Source: JBPOIC01 sp052034865 (GTDB lineage Bacteria > UBA10199 > JADFYH01). From it: a DNA stretch of 42,824 nt. The DNA lies in NCBI GenBank assembly GCA_052034865.1, contig JBPOIC010000004.1, positions 1 through 42,824 on the forward strand, given 5' to 3'. Below the pieces are notes generated by a model, which was not told the origin of the DNA, made no database searches, and worked only from the letters and a program-made list of their open reading frames with translations. Position numbers and translations under genes: made by a program. This document shows positions 23,248 to 33,000 of the stretch, piece after piece. Numbering within the stretch: position 1 is the stretch's first letter; each line of letters begins with the position of its first letter.

Positions 23248-24492
23248 ATGAAAAAAAATCATCTTAATTTTTTACTTTTTTTAATTCTCATCGCCATCGC
23301 TGTTTGTACCTATCTCACACTCAAACACTTTCATCACCTCGAGTACATCACACAAACCTTTACCCAAAAGGCAGCTGAAGAAGATCCGAGCATTTGTAAC
23401 ATCAACAGCACGTTCAATTGCGATCAGGTTCTTGCCAGCTCTTACGCAAGTTTTGGTTCCATCTCGGTTGCAGGTTTGGGTCTTGTTTATTTTCTTTATC
23501 TGTTTCTTCCTTCTCTATACGCCCGTTTAAATCCTGATCGTGCACAATCTCTTCTCGCCCTGCCCTTTCTTTCCTCCATCATCGCCTTGGGATTTGTGGG
23601 ATATTTTGCCTATGTCAGCAGTGCAAAAATTAATGCCCTTTGTCTTTTTTGTATTTCTATTTATCTTTTTACCTTTCTCATCTTTTTGATTTTGAAATCG
23701 GTATTGAATCTTTCTTTTGCACAAATCCCATCCTTTATTGTTTCTTACATCAAAGATATTTTGGGGCTGGATTCTTCGCTAAAATTCGATACCCATTTTT
23801 TCGTATATTTTCTTTACACGGTGCTTTTTATGGGATTGGGACTTTTGGTCCTTGTTGCACAAGAAAACCCCACCAACAAAGACATGCGTGATTTTGACCG
23901 CGAGGCCCTTCTGCGATTTTTCTATCTTCAAAAACCTGCTTCCATAAACCCTGAAGGAAGACCCTATTGGGGAAATAAAGATGCCAAAGTCAAAATTATC
24001 GAATTCAGTGACTTTGAATGCCCTCACTGCAAAATTGCCTCACTCAATATCATTCCACGGCTGAAAGGCTATGAAGACAAGGTTGCTCTTTATTTTTTCA
24101 ATTTTCCTTTAGATAAAAGCTGCAATCGATCGGTTAAGGGAGACCTGCACGATCAGGCTTGTCGGGCCGCAAAGGCAGCCATTTGTGCCAATTCTCAGGG
24201 GAAATTCTGGGAATACCAGGATAAGCTCTTTGAACATCTGCCCGACTATGCTCCAGAACAATTAAAAGATTATGCCCAGAGGGTAGGACTCAATCTAAAC
24301 GATTGGGAAACCTGTTTGAACTCTGACCAGGCCCAACAAAGGGTTTTAGATGATATTGAGGCAGGAATTGCGGTTCCCGTAAAAGGAACACCGACGATTT
24401 TGATAAATGGTCGCAAGATAGGTGATTGGATGAATCCTTATATGCTGCACACTATATTGGATGCAGAGCTTAAATCGAATCTATCCAACTAA
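23248..24492 (+). CDS. VKOR-DsbA fusion, thiol oxidation enzyme
   Basis: 414 residues. The N-terminal half is a vitamin K epoxide reductase-like membrane domain of about five helices, with loop cysteines Cys50 and Cys58 (SICNINSTFNC) and the CLFC quinone-side centre (Cys132/135). After a linker comes a DsbA-like thioredoxin domain with FSDFECPHCK (Cys258/261) and the cis-proline loop GTPTILINGRKI. Such fusions form disulfides in periplasmic proteins and pass the electrons to quinones, replacing DsbB. The second DsbA-like gene starts 19 bp later. It begins with ATGAAAAAAAAT and has no strong ribosome binding site. Confidence 0.93.
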   Translation: MKKNHLNFLLFLILIAIAVCTYLTLKHFHHLEYITQTFTQKAAEEDPSICNINSTFNCDQVLASSYASFGSISVAGLGLVYFLYLFLPSLYARLNPDRAQSLLALPFLSSIIALGFVGYFAYVSSAKINALCLFCISIYLFTFLIFLILKSVLNLSFAQIPSFIVSYIKDILGLDSSLKFDTHFFVYFLYTVLFMGLGLLVLVAQENPTNKDMRDFDREALLRFFYLQKPASINPEGRPYWGNKDAKVKIIEFSDFECPHCKIASLNIIPRLKGYEDKVALYFFNFPLDKSCNRSVKGDLHDQACRAAKAAICANSQGKFWEYQDKLFEHLPDYAPEQLKDYAQRVGLNLNDWETCLNSDQAQQRVLDDIEAGIAVPVKGTPTILINGRKIGDWMNPYMLHTILDAELKSNLSN

Positions 24493-24511
24493 ATCTTTAT
24501 TGAGAGACCAC

Positions 24512-25252
24512 ATGAAAACCAAGCAACCTTACAGTTTCATCTTTTTTCTTCTTATCACTTTTTTGGGGATGGGTCTCTTGGGGCTCCAACCTTCTTATGG
24601 TGCAACTAAAACCAAACAACCTCCTTCTCCTCCATCTCCAGAAGAAGTCTTTCTAAAATCTCATTTTGGATCGCGTCTCGTTTCTGTATCGACAGAGGGC
24701 CGTCCTCATCAGGGTGATCTGAAAGCTCCTATCCAACTCATCACCTTTAATGATTTTCAGTGCCCGTTCTGCAAGATCGGTTACCTAAGTCTAAAACCTA
24801 TCCTCAAAGAGTATGCGGGAAAGATAAATCTAACGGTTTTCAATTATCCTTTACATAAAGACTGCAACCCAAGTGTGAGAGGCGATTTTCACCCTGATGC
24901 CTGCCTTGCAGCCAAAGCGACCTTCTGTGCTCTCGATCAAAACAAGTATTGGGAGTATCACGATCTCGTTTATGATAATCAGGAAGAGCTTTCTTCTAAA
25001 ACTCTTAAAAAACTGGCCAAGGCTGCAAAGCTTGACCAAAGAGCCTGGTCCTCTTGCCTAAACTCTCCCAAAACCACTGACTTTCTTCTGTCCGATATCA
25101 AGCAGGGAGATGCTATTTCCATTAGAGGCACTCCCACTTTCATCATTAATGGAAGGGTTTTAAATTTCACTGCCTCCCCTCTCGAGCTTTCTGAGACTCT
25201 CAAGTTAGTCTTTCAAGAGGAATTAAAAAAGTCTTCCATCCCTTCACGCTGA
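24512..25252 (+). CDS. Periplasmic DsbA-like thiol:disulfide oxidoreductase
   Basis: 246 residues with a Sec signal peptide (about 1-31, ending in PSYGA), then a Pro/Lys-rich linker and a thioredoxin domain with the FNDFQCPFCK centre (Cys84/87) and cis-proline GTPTFIING. Over the thioredoxin part it resembles the C-terminal domain of the preceding VKOR fusion (compare FPLDKSCNRSVKGD with YPLHKDCNPSVRGD), so the pair probably arose by duplication. The start at 24512 is chosen for its signal peptide; a longer frame would overlap the upstream gene. Confidence 0.92.
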   Translation: MKTKQPYSFIFFLLITFLGMGLLGLQPSYGATKTKQPPSPPSPEEVFLKSHFGSRLVSVSTEGRPHQGDLKAPIQLITFNDFQCPFCKIGYLSLKPILKEYAGKINLTVFNYPLHKDCNPSVRGDFHPDACLAAKATFCALDQNKYWEYHDLVYDNQEELSSKTLKKLAKAAKLDQRAWSSCLNSPKTTDFLLSDIKQGDAISIRGTPTFIINGRVLNFTASPLELSETLKLVFQEELKKSSIPSR

Positions 25253-25270
25253 TCTTCTCTACTCTTGATC

Positions 25271-25405
25271 CTATTTTTTCTTCATCTCCTTTCCGCACGC
25301 ACATCGCATCGACTTGTTTGCAGATTTTTGACTGGCCTCATGAGTCACCTGGACCTCATAGCCACAGCTTTCGCAATGAAGACGGTCTCCGTTTCTGATT
25401 TCCAT
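25271..25405 (-). CDS. 44-aa zinc-ribbon protein
   Basis: A very short gene that starts at ATG 25405 with an excellent ribosome binding site (GAGGAGG, five to six bases upstream) and ends at TAG. The protein begins MEIRNGDRLHCESCGYEV and ends RCACGKEMKKK. Cysteines 11, 14, 35 and 37 (C-x2-C and C-x-C) can form a small zinc or metal site. The protein is basic at its end, with no signal peptide. Its function is unknown; metal storage, RNA binding or redox sensing are all possible. It converges on the DsbA-like gene with 18 bp between stops. Confidence 0.8.
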   Translation of the reverse strand: MEIRNGDRLHCESCGYEVQVTHEASQKSANKSMRCACGKEMKKK

Positions 25406-25544
25406 AAATACCTCCTCTTTGGTTTTAAGAATTTAATTCAGAAATGGTTTCTAAAAAAACTTCTGTCAACTCAAGCCAAGCCCTCGCGTGATTAATTCCT
25501 CTGGATCCCTTGATCCTTCAAGAACCCTGAATTTAATTGAGTGA

Positions 25545-26576
25545 ATGAGAATTGCCCAAGTTGCTCCTCTTTACGAAAGTGTTCCTCCGAAAAAGTATGG
25601 GGGAACGGAAAGAATTGTTTCTTACCTCACCGAAGAGCTTGTTCAACAAGGTCATGAGGTCTTTTTGTTTGCCAGTCCGGACTCCGTTACTCAGGCGCAT
25701 CGAATGGAAAACTCTTTTCCATCTTCACGCATGGAATCAAATTCCATTACCTCGATCGCAAAACACTACGTTTTGCTGGAATCGGTTTTTAAACATCGTG
25801 AAGAATTTGACCTGATTCATTTTCATACCGACTTTCTTCACTTCCCCTGGGTGAGAAGGGAGCGCGTTGCTCACCTGACCACTCTCCACGGACGACTCGA
25901 TCTTCCAGAACTGCGCCCGCTTTTTCTGGAATACCCCGAAGTGCCTGTCATTTCGATCTCAAGGGCCCAGCAAGAGCCCTTGCCACAAGCCAACTGGCGG
26001 GGGGTTGTTTATCATGGTCTTCCAAAAGATCTCTATCAACCGAACAAGAACCCCAAAAACTATCTGGCTTTTTTAGGACGGATTTCACCTGAGAAAGGAG
26101 CAGAAAATGCGATTAAGATCGCGATGGCTGCCAGTTTGCCTTTAAAGATTGCTGCAAAGATCGATCCTGTAGATCAGCGATATTTTGATTCAGTCATTCA
26201 TCCACTTTTGAAAAATCCGGGAATTGAATTTGTCGGAGAAATCAACGACGAGCAGAAACAGGATTTTCTAGGGCATGCGCTGGCCCTTCTGTTTCCGATT
26301 CAATGGCCGGAGCCTTTTGGCCTTGTGATGATTGAATCCATGGCATGTGGGACGCCTGTGGTGGCGTTTCGGCAAGGCTCGGTATCAGAGATTATAAGGG
26401 AAGGGGTGAGCGGAACGATTCTCAGCGAGAGAGCGGACATCGCTTCGATGGTTTTAAGTGTAAAAAAAACAATGGATCTAAACCGGGTTTATTGTCGGGA
26501 GGAATTTGAAAAAAGATTTACCTCTCAACAAATGGTTCAGAATTATTTAAAAATTTATGAATCCATACTCCAATGA
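25545..26576 (+). CDS. Family 4 glycosyltransferase
   Basis: 343 residues, GT-B fold, retaining. The N-terminal nucleotide-free domain starts MRIAQVAPLYESVPP and has KYGGTERIVSYLTEELV. The donor domain has LGRISPEKGAENAIKIA and the E-x7-E motif in EPFGLVMIESMACGTPVV. The acceptor is unknown. It overlaps the next gene by 20 bases, so it is probably co-expressed with the debranching-type enzyme, which suggests a glucan, trehalose or compatible-sugar task. No membrane segment is visible. Confidence 0.9.
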   Translation: MRIAQVAPLYESVPPKKYGGTERIVSYLTEELVQQGHEVFLFASPDSVTQAHRMENSFPSSRMESNSITSIAKHYVLLESVFKHREEFDLIHFHTDFLHFPWVRRERVAHLTTLHGRLDLPELRPLFLEYPEVPVISISRAQQEPLPQANWRGVVYHGLPKDLYQPNKNPKNYLAFLGRISPEKGAENAIKIAMAASLPLKIAAKIDPVDQRYFDSVIHPLLKNPGIEFVGEINDEQKQDFLGHALALLFPIQWPEPFGLVMIESMACGTPVVAFRQGSVSEIIREGVSGTILSERADIASMVLSVKKTMDLNRVYCREEFEKRFTSQQMVQNYLKIYESILQ

Positions 26577-28767
26577 AAACAACAAGCATCCTGAAGAGAT
26601 TGAAGAGGTCATTCATTACAACGATCGCTATTACATCCTGGCAACTTCTCCATCCATCGACGATCAAAACAAGGTCCTGAAGTCCGGCAACTCATTTGCG
26701 ATTTTTGATCGATTTGGAGATATCCAGCCTTTGGGTTTGGGAGAACAGGGAATCTTTTATCAGGGAACACGCTTTATTTCCAGGCTCGAGCTTAGAATTG
26801 ATAAAAAACGTCCCCTGCTCTTAAATTCCAAACTCAATCAGGAGAACAATCTTTTTGTCATCGATCTTACCAATCCGGATTTTAAAATTAACGGAGACAC
26901 GATTATCCCCCGCGGCTCTCTTCATATTTTTAGATCCAAATTTTTATGGCAGCAAAGCTGCTATGAGAGAATTCGGTTTTCCAACTATTCCCAACACACG
27001 GTTTCATTTGAGATCTGTCTGATTTATCGCGCAGATTATGCCGATATCTTCGAAGTCAGAGGCCTGCGAAGAGCACGTCGTGGAAAGATTCTGCCAGAGA
27101 ATATTCAGGCTCAGGATGTCACCTTAAGCTATGAAGGTCTGGATGGGGTCATTCGCAAGACACATTTAAATACCCTGCCAGTGCCACAGTCTGTGAATGG
27201 AAATGAAATCATTCACCACATTGAGCTTTCTCCCCTGCAGCACAAGGATTTTTATGTGACTGTGAGCTGTGAAATTGAAAACAAAATCAAGCCAGTCATT
27301 ACCCATTATGAACAGGCTCTCAATGAGTGTCAGGAGGATTATGAATCGCTCAAATGCAAGCCTTCACAAATTATCAGCTCCAATGAGCAGTTCAATAAAT
27401 GGATTTTGCGTTCGATGAACGATATCAACATGATGATTTCCCGTACGGCTCAGGGGCTTTATCCTTATGCCGGAATTCCCTGGTATTGTACGGTTTTTGG
27501 TCGCGATGGAATCATCACAGCCCTTGAAATGCTTTGGATGGAACCCGAACTTGCCCGTGGAGTTCTTGAGTTTCTGGCGACGACTCAGGCGCACGAAGAT
27601 GTCCCACAGAAAGATGCTGAACCTGGAAAAATCATGCATGAGATGCGCCATGGTGAAATGGCAAACCTGGGCGAAGTCCCCTTCGATCTTTATTACGGAA
27701 GTGTTGATACCACTCCTCTCTTCATCTATCTGGCAGGCGCCTATTACGAGCGAACGGCAGATCTGGAGTTCATTCGCAACTTATGGCCGCATCTGAAGCG
27801 CGCACTCGATTGGATTGAACTTTATGGCGATCGTGATCGGGATGGTTTTGTCGAATATTGCTGTCGTTCTAAACGTGGTCTTTTGCAACAGGGTTGGAAA
27901 GATTCCCAGGATTCTATCTTTGATGAATTCGGGAATTCTATCGAAGCTCCCATCGCTTTATGTGAAGTTCAGGCTTACGTTTACGGGGCTTACAAGGCAG
28001 CCGGCATAATGGCTGCTGCTTTGGGAAAAAGGGATGAAGCCGATGAATATCGTGAAAAAGCAGCCACACTGCGTGAAAAATTTGAGAAAACTTTCTGGTG
28101 GGAAGAAATGGGAACTTATGTCCTGGCCCTGGATCGAAACAAACGCCCGTGTCGTGTGAGTACTTCGAATGCAGGACAGTGTCTGTTTTCAGGAATTGCC
28201 TCGGATGCACATGCCAAAAAAGTGATTCATCATTTAATGTCACCAGAGCTTTTTTCTGGGTGGGGCATTCGTACCCTTTCAACCCAGTCTCTTCGTTATA
28301 ACCCCATGTCTTATCACAATGGTTCGGTATGGCCCCATGACAATGCCCTCATTGCCTGGGGAATGTCGCGCTATCATTTAAAATCTCCTGTTTGCCGAAT
28401 CATGAATTCATTTTTTGAGGCCAGCATCTATCACGACCTCGCTCGCCTTCCTGAACTTTTTTGCGGATTTACCAGAATGCCCGATCAGGCTCCGACCCTT
28501 TATCCGGTTGCCTGCTCTCCCCAAGCCTGGGCCTCAGCTTCTTCTTTTCTTCTTTTACAATCCTGCCTTGGGCTCTCAATTCGGGCTTTGGAATCGCGCG
28601 TCTATTTTTATTATCCCGTTCTTCCAGAATCTGTATCTCAAATTCAGATTCATAATCTGCGTGTCGGAAAAGCAAAACTTGATCTTGAAATTCAAAGACA
28701 TGCCAGCAGTGTGACGATCTATGTGCTCAAGCGGGAAGGGAATGTCGACATCGTCACCATCAAATGA
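26557..28767 (+). CDS. Glycogen-debranching-type amylo-alpha-1,6-glucosidase
   Basis: 736 residues. The N-terminal half is a beta-sandwich glycogen-debranching N domain (FAIFDRFGDIQPLGLGEQGI, TRFISRLELRI). The C-terminal half is an (alpha/alpha)6 barrel with IPWYCTVFGRDGIITALEML, QGWKDSQDSIFDEFG and YHNGSVWPHDNALIAWGM, which carry the expected acidic residues. The family hydrolyses alpha-1,6 branches or related glucosides. It is coupled to the upstream glycosyltransferase by a 20-base overlap. No signal peptide is visible, so it acts in the cytoplasm. Confidence 0.92.
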   Translation: MNPYSNENNKHPEEIEEVIHYNDRYYILATSPSIDDQNKVLKSGNSFAIFDRFGDIQPLGLGEQGIFYQGTRFISRLELRIDKKRPLLLNSKLNQENNLFVIDLTNPDFKINGDTIIPRGSLHIFRSKFLWQQSCYERIRFSNYSQHTVSFEICLIYRADYADIFEVRGLRRARRGKILPENIQAQDVTLSYEGLDGVIRKTHLNTLPVPQSVNGNEIIHHIELSPLQHKDFYVTVSCEIENKIKPVITHYEQALNECQEDYESLKCKPSQIISSNEQFNKWILRSMNDINMMISRTAQGLYPYAGIPWYCTVFGRDGIITALEMLWMEPELARGVLEFLATTQAHEDVPQKDAEPGKIMHEMRHGEMANLGEVPFDLYYGSVDTTPLFIYLAGAYYERTADLEFIRNLWPHLKRALDWIELYGDRDRDGFVEYCCRSKRGLLQQGWKDSQDSIFDEFGNSIEAPIALCEVQAYVYGAYKAAGIMAAALGKRDEADEYREKAATLREKFEKTFWWEEMGTYVLALDRNKRPCRVSTSNAGQCLFSGIASDAHAKKVIHHLMSPELFSGWGIRTLSTQSLRYNPMSYHNGSVWPHDNALIAWGMSRYHLKSPVCRIMNSFFEASIYHDLARLPELFCGFTRMPDQAPTLYPVACSPQAWASASSFLLLQSCLGLSIRALESRVYFYYPVLPESVSQIQIHNLRVGKAKLDLEIQRHASSVTIYVLKREGNVDIVTIK

Positions 28768-28966
28768 TATTTTCTATAACATGCCCTCTAAGGCTCATCG
28801 GGTGTGGATCTGCTGTCTTGACAGAAATGCTCACCCATCCCATTTCTATAATTGAAAATAGAAAAAACAGATAATCCGCTGACCTCACCTCCAGCCAATT
28901 CAAACACAAAAGATTTATTCGAGCTGTCCCAATGACAGTCAGCCTATCTTTTTAAGGAAGATCATT

Positions 28967-29827
28967 ATGGAACATACACCCATCCAAAATACTCTGCCCC
29001 AAACACGTGGAGCGAAGACTGGTAAAGCGCGTACAGAAAATTCACGAGCTCAAAAGCCAAAGTCAGCCTTGTCTGCCCCTGAAGAAATCATCGCTGAGTT
29101 TCCGGAGTCCTGGACGATACCCGCTTCACCTTCTGACTTGATGATCACTCGAGAACCTGCAGAAATTCTTGCGGAGGCCCAAAAAGCGGCAGAGGCGCTC
29201 AAACAGATTATTTCCCATAAAACAAAACCAATCCTCTTCAACGGCGAGCAATATCTGGAATTTGAAGACTGGCAGACCCTGGGAGAGTTTTACGGAATCA
29301 CAGCCAAGGGCGTGGATACCCGATTTGTAGAGTTCGGAAGTGTGAAAGGATTTGAAGCCCGTGCGGTTGCCGTGCGGGTATCTGATGGCCAGGAGTTATC
29401 AGGTGCCGAAGCGATGTGTTTAAACGATGAGCGAAATTGGACTCACAAACCTTTGTATCAGCTCAAAAGCATGGCGCAAACCCGCGCATGTGCGAAGGCC
29501 CTAAGAAATCTTTTAGCCTGGGTCGTGGTACTCGCGGGATTCAAACCCACGCCAGCTGAAGAGATTGTTGGAGTCGAGCAGACTCCTTCAAGTCCTGAGC
29601 CCCAAGAACAGGAAGTTTTGTCTGAAGAGGAAGCCCACATTGATCGGTTTTTAAACATAAATTCTCAGTACGCTGAGATCTACGGGCCTGAAGGCTACAA
29701 ACAATTTCTCCATAACTCCAAAGGTGAATCTCCCACCCTAGAGCGGATTAAAACCTTTAATACTCCCAAACAACTTGCCTGGCTTAAAAGTGCAACAGAA
29801 GCGATGGAAATTCAGCTCAAAGGTTAG
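28967..29827 (+). CDS. Unrecognised protein with phage-like character
   Basis: 286 residues in three parts: a basic, Lys/Ala/Pro-rich N-terminal tail (about 1-45), a central domain (about 60-205) with LEFEDWQTLGEFYGI, VDTRFVEFGSVKGFEARAVA and QLKSMAQTRACAKALRNLLA, and a C-terminal part after an acidic Pro/Glu linker. The central domain recalls proteins often found in phages and islands, perhaps of the single-strand annealing kind, but I cannot assign it to a family. It has its own promoter-like TATAAT at 28847-28852 without a well-spaced -35. No nearby integrase or phage gene supports a prophage. Confidence 0.65.
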   Translation: MEHTPIQNTLPQTRGAKTGKARTENSRAQKPKSALSAPEEIIAEFPESWTIPASPSDLMITREPAEILAEAQKAAEALKQIISHKTKPILFNGEQYLEFEDWQTLGEFYGITAKGVDTRFVEFGSVKGFEARAVAVRVSDGQELSGAEAMCLNDERNWTHKPLYQLKSMAQTRACAKALRNLLAWVVVLAGFKPTPAEEIVGVEQTPSSPEPQEQEVLSEEEAHIDRFLNINSQYAEIYGPEGYKQFLHNSKGESPTLERIKTFNTPKQLAWLKSATEAMEIQLKG

Positions 29828-29850
29828 AGGCATTAGGGGAGAAGAAGGAA

Positions 29851-29950
29851 AGCAGAAGACAGAATGTAGGAGTCAGAAGCAAAATCCTAAATTCAATTTT
29901 CTTGTAGGGGCTAGGCATGTCTAGACCTTAAGAATCCAGAAGTCAGAATC
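29851..29950. repeat. Degenerate CAGAA-type repeat patch
   Basis: Five copies of CAGAA in two clusters (29853, 29860, 29874 and 29937, 29944), inside phrases such as CAGAAGACAGAATG and CCAGAAGTCAGAATCC. It lies in the 201-bp gap between two unrecognised genes and looks like a decayed short tandem repeat with no coding sense. Confidence 0.5.
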
Positions 29951-30028
29951 CATAAAATCCCCTCTTAAAACTAGCAACCATTTCTTACACTTACCGATAA
30001 CCCAACTATCCTTATCAAACGGATAGGT

Positions 30029-33000
30029 ATGGGTAATTTTTCCTCCATCATTCAATCTGCTCTAGGCTCACATCAAGGGAATTTTGCGTCTGATGAAGCT
30101 CCCTCCCAGGCTAAGGCTTCATCACCTGCAGCCTGTTTTGGGCAAAGACCTCAGGCTTCAGATACATTTGTCCTTTCTGAAAAAATTGATCTGAATGAAT
30201 CTTTTGAAGATTTTTCTTTAAAGGCTAAAAGACGTCAGTCGCCTTTGGGTCAAGCCATTGCCCAGCTTTTAGAATCCATCCATCAGGCCAGGATCCAAAA
30301 AATCGAGCAGGGTAATTTCGATACTGCCTTGTATTCAGCCCTTGAAAAGACCTTGTTTGAGATCCAGCATCAGCTGTTGTCAGGTGATGAGAAGAAGGCC
30401 ACGCGCGCGTATCAGAAACTCATCCAATCTACCGATCTTAAAACTCTGCAGGCCGACTATCAGAATTTTTTAGAGGAAAAAAATAAGGATCAGAGGCAAA
30501 AGCTTGGTCTGGCAGCCTTTGCCCTGGGAGTCATCTTAACCGATGGGCTTTTACTTTTAGTCGCGCCGGAGTTTTTTGAGCTGATGAGTGTTGGAAGTCT
30601 GGCCACTCGTTTGGTCGGAGCGGGAATTCATGGAGGTCTGACGCATTTGATTTCAGGAGAGATCCAGGCTGGGCTTCATTACACTACCGATTTGGGAGAA
30701 GATCCTTTTGCCAACAAAGAACCTTGGGAATTGTTCACCGATACGGCCCAATCCATGGTGTTTTCGGCTGGTATGGCGAAGGCCCAGGAGTTTTATTTGA
30801 TCAATCGCATGCAGGGCTCCATCCATCGAAGCAAGGTTTATCGGCCGGTGCTTAAAGGGAGTGAGAAAGAAGCCAAAAACTATTTTCTTTCCCAGTTTGC
30901 TTTAAAAGAAGCTCAAGGGATTTCATTCGAGCTTGAGCAGGCGAGTGTTCGGGTTGGGTTACAGGTGCTTTTGGAGGGAACCGATCATTTGGATCAAACG
31001 ATTCCAAAGGCCTTGCTGATGCCTTCGTTGGGCAAGCTGAGTCGTTCCGTCTGGAGGCTTAAGCCCCAGGAGTCAAGAGCTCACTCTGAGAATGGTGACT
31101 TATGGAAATTAGCCTTTCAAAAGGCTGCGCCACCTTTAACTGAACAGATCAAGACCGAGCGGGCTCAAGGTGGGCTGAGCTTAGCTACTCGAAAGGATCT
31201 TTCACGTCTGATCTGGATCGGAGACAGAGCCCATGGGGCCAATTCGCTTTGGCACTATCACCGAGCCGATCTTGAAAAGATTGCTCAACGAAAGAATTTC
31301 CATGAGCCTATTTCTCAAAGCACCGTGAAAACCCAAGAGCCAGTGGCTGCTTCCAGCCATCCTTTCTACAGACAAACTGCACGCGATCTTTTTGAACCAA
31401 AAACTCCTCGGGCTTTAGGTTGTACGCACGACCCTCAATTTCCTTCATCTGTCGCTTTAGCGCCAGCGGACAAACCTGTTTCACTGATCGTTTCTTTTGA
31501 TCAGATGAATCCTTATGATCCCGCCTGGATTAAAATGCTTCAGAAACAATTACCTGTTTTTGGACGAATGCCAGAGGGGCTGGGAGTGCCTGAGATTTTA
31601 TTAGATCCTTGGTTAAGAAGCCTTACTGGAAACACGGGCTCTGCACAGCTTGTTTTAGGCTCCCCAGCATCTCATACGCGCCTCTCTTCTTGTAGAAATC
31701 AGGCTGAGTCGATGATGATGCAAGGCCAAGCGACTCAGGTTTTAATCAACTTGTTTTCCGGCGATCCTGGCGAAGTGAGTGACTTAATCGCAGCCCTCGA
31801 CATTTCTGCTCCTCTTACAAGAGGAGCAAGACTGATAGAACTCTTGGATCAATCTGGTGGAGTTTCAAGGGCAGAAATGATGGTCAACAGGATTTCTCAG
31901 GAGGCGAGCAAGGTTCTTTCCGAAGCCCTTCAGACTGCAGATTTCAACAAAGCCCTTCATGCCTCCAAGTTGTTGGGATGGCAGCTTGATCTCATCGATG
32001 CTCTTTTGAATCATCGCGTCAGTCAATTCAAACACAGTCTTCCTGATAAATTTTTTGATGAAGAGGGAATACTTGTGGATCCTGATGCAAAAACTTCCAT
32101 TAAAGAAATGGTGAGAGCATCTGGTATTAGTGGGGCCTATCGCAGGTTGGGAGATGCTTTACTTGTTGAGCAGTGGACGAATACAGGGCAATGGCCAAAA
32201 AATGTTCATGAGTTGCTGAATCACAGTTTAATTCAACATGTGGGAGGATATTACTGGCTAGCCGGTCAAGAGGTTATTCAGGCCTGGATAATCGTAAAAG
32301 ATTTTCTGAATCAATTGGGGTCCAGCAAAGGATTGCAGGATAAGGATATTGAACAATTCTTGGGTTCGCTTCCTGGGATCCTTGATGTGAACCCAGGCTT
32401 GTCCCTTCATCTCGCTCAAGCTGTAAATATCATTTATCAAACCGGATGGCGTCTTCACCGAGAAAGTCGACATTCGTCTCCGATTTTTCTATTCGTAAAA
32501 GAAGTCACGAAGGCCTTGATCGCTCGAATGGCTGATCTTCCTTTAAAAGAAAATGAAGGCTTCAGACTCAAGCTTAAGGATCTTTATCAGCGCTCAAGAC
32601 AGATGTATCCGGAAGCCCTGATGCGAGAGAGGGCTTATAGTAACGCGACTCAAGCCTATCAGGAGATTGGAGATCAGGAGGGCGTTTCAAGAGCGGAACT
32701 GGGAGTCTGTCTGGCAGGGGAAACTGCTTTAAAGTTAGGTTTAAAAGTAGGAGAAATGATTGTCACAAAAACTGATATTAGACATCAAACAATCCAAATC
32801 GGTCGCTATGATGAAGGTGTTTCAGATAAAGAATTATTGGCGATTAGCGAAAAGGTAAGACGAGTAAGGGATTGGGATTTTGTAGCAGAAGAATTAAATA
32901 ATGGTCGTACTTTTGAAGATGCTTTTTCCCCTCAGCTTGCATTTGCTGGCATCTATCTTCGGGAGGGAGCAGACGAAGACTTTCGTCGGATCATTAAAGA

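Noticed and set aside
28818..28852. TTGACA and TATAAT as a promoter for the 286-aa gene
   Set aside because: The spacer is 23 bp, too long for a sigma-70 promoter; only the TATAAT remains suggestive.
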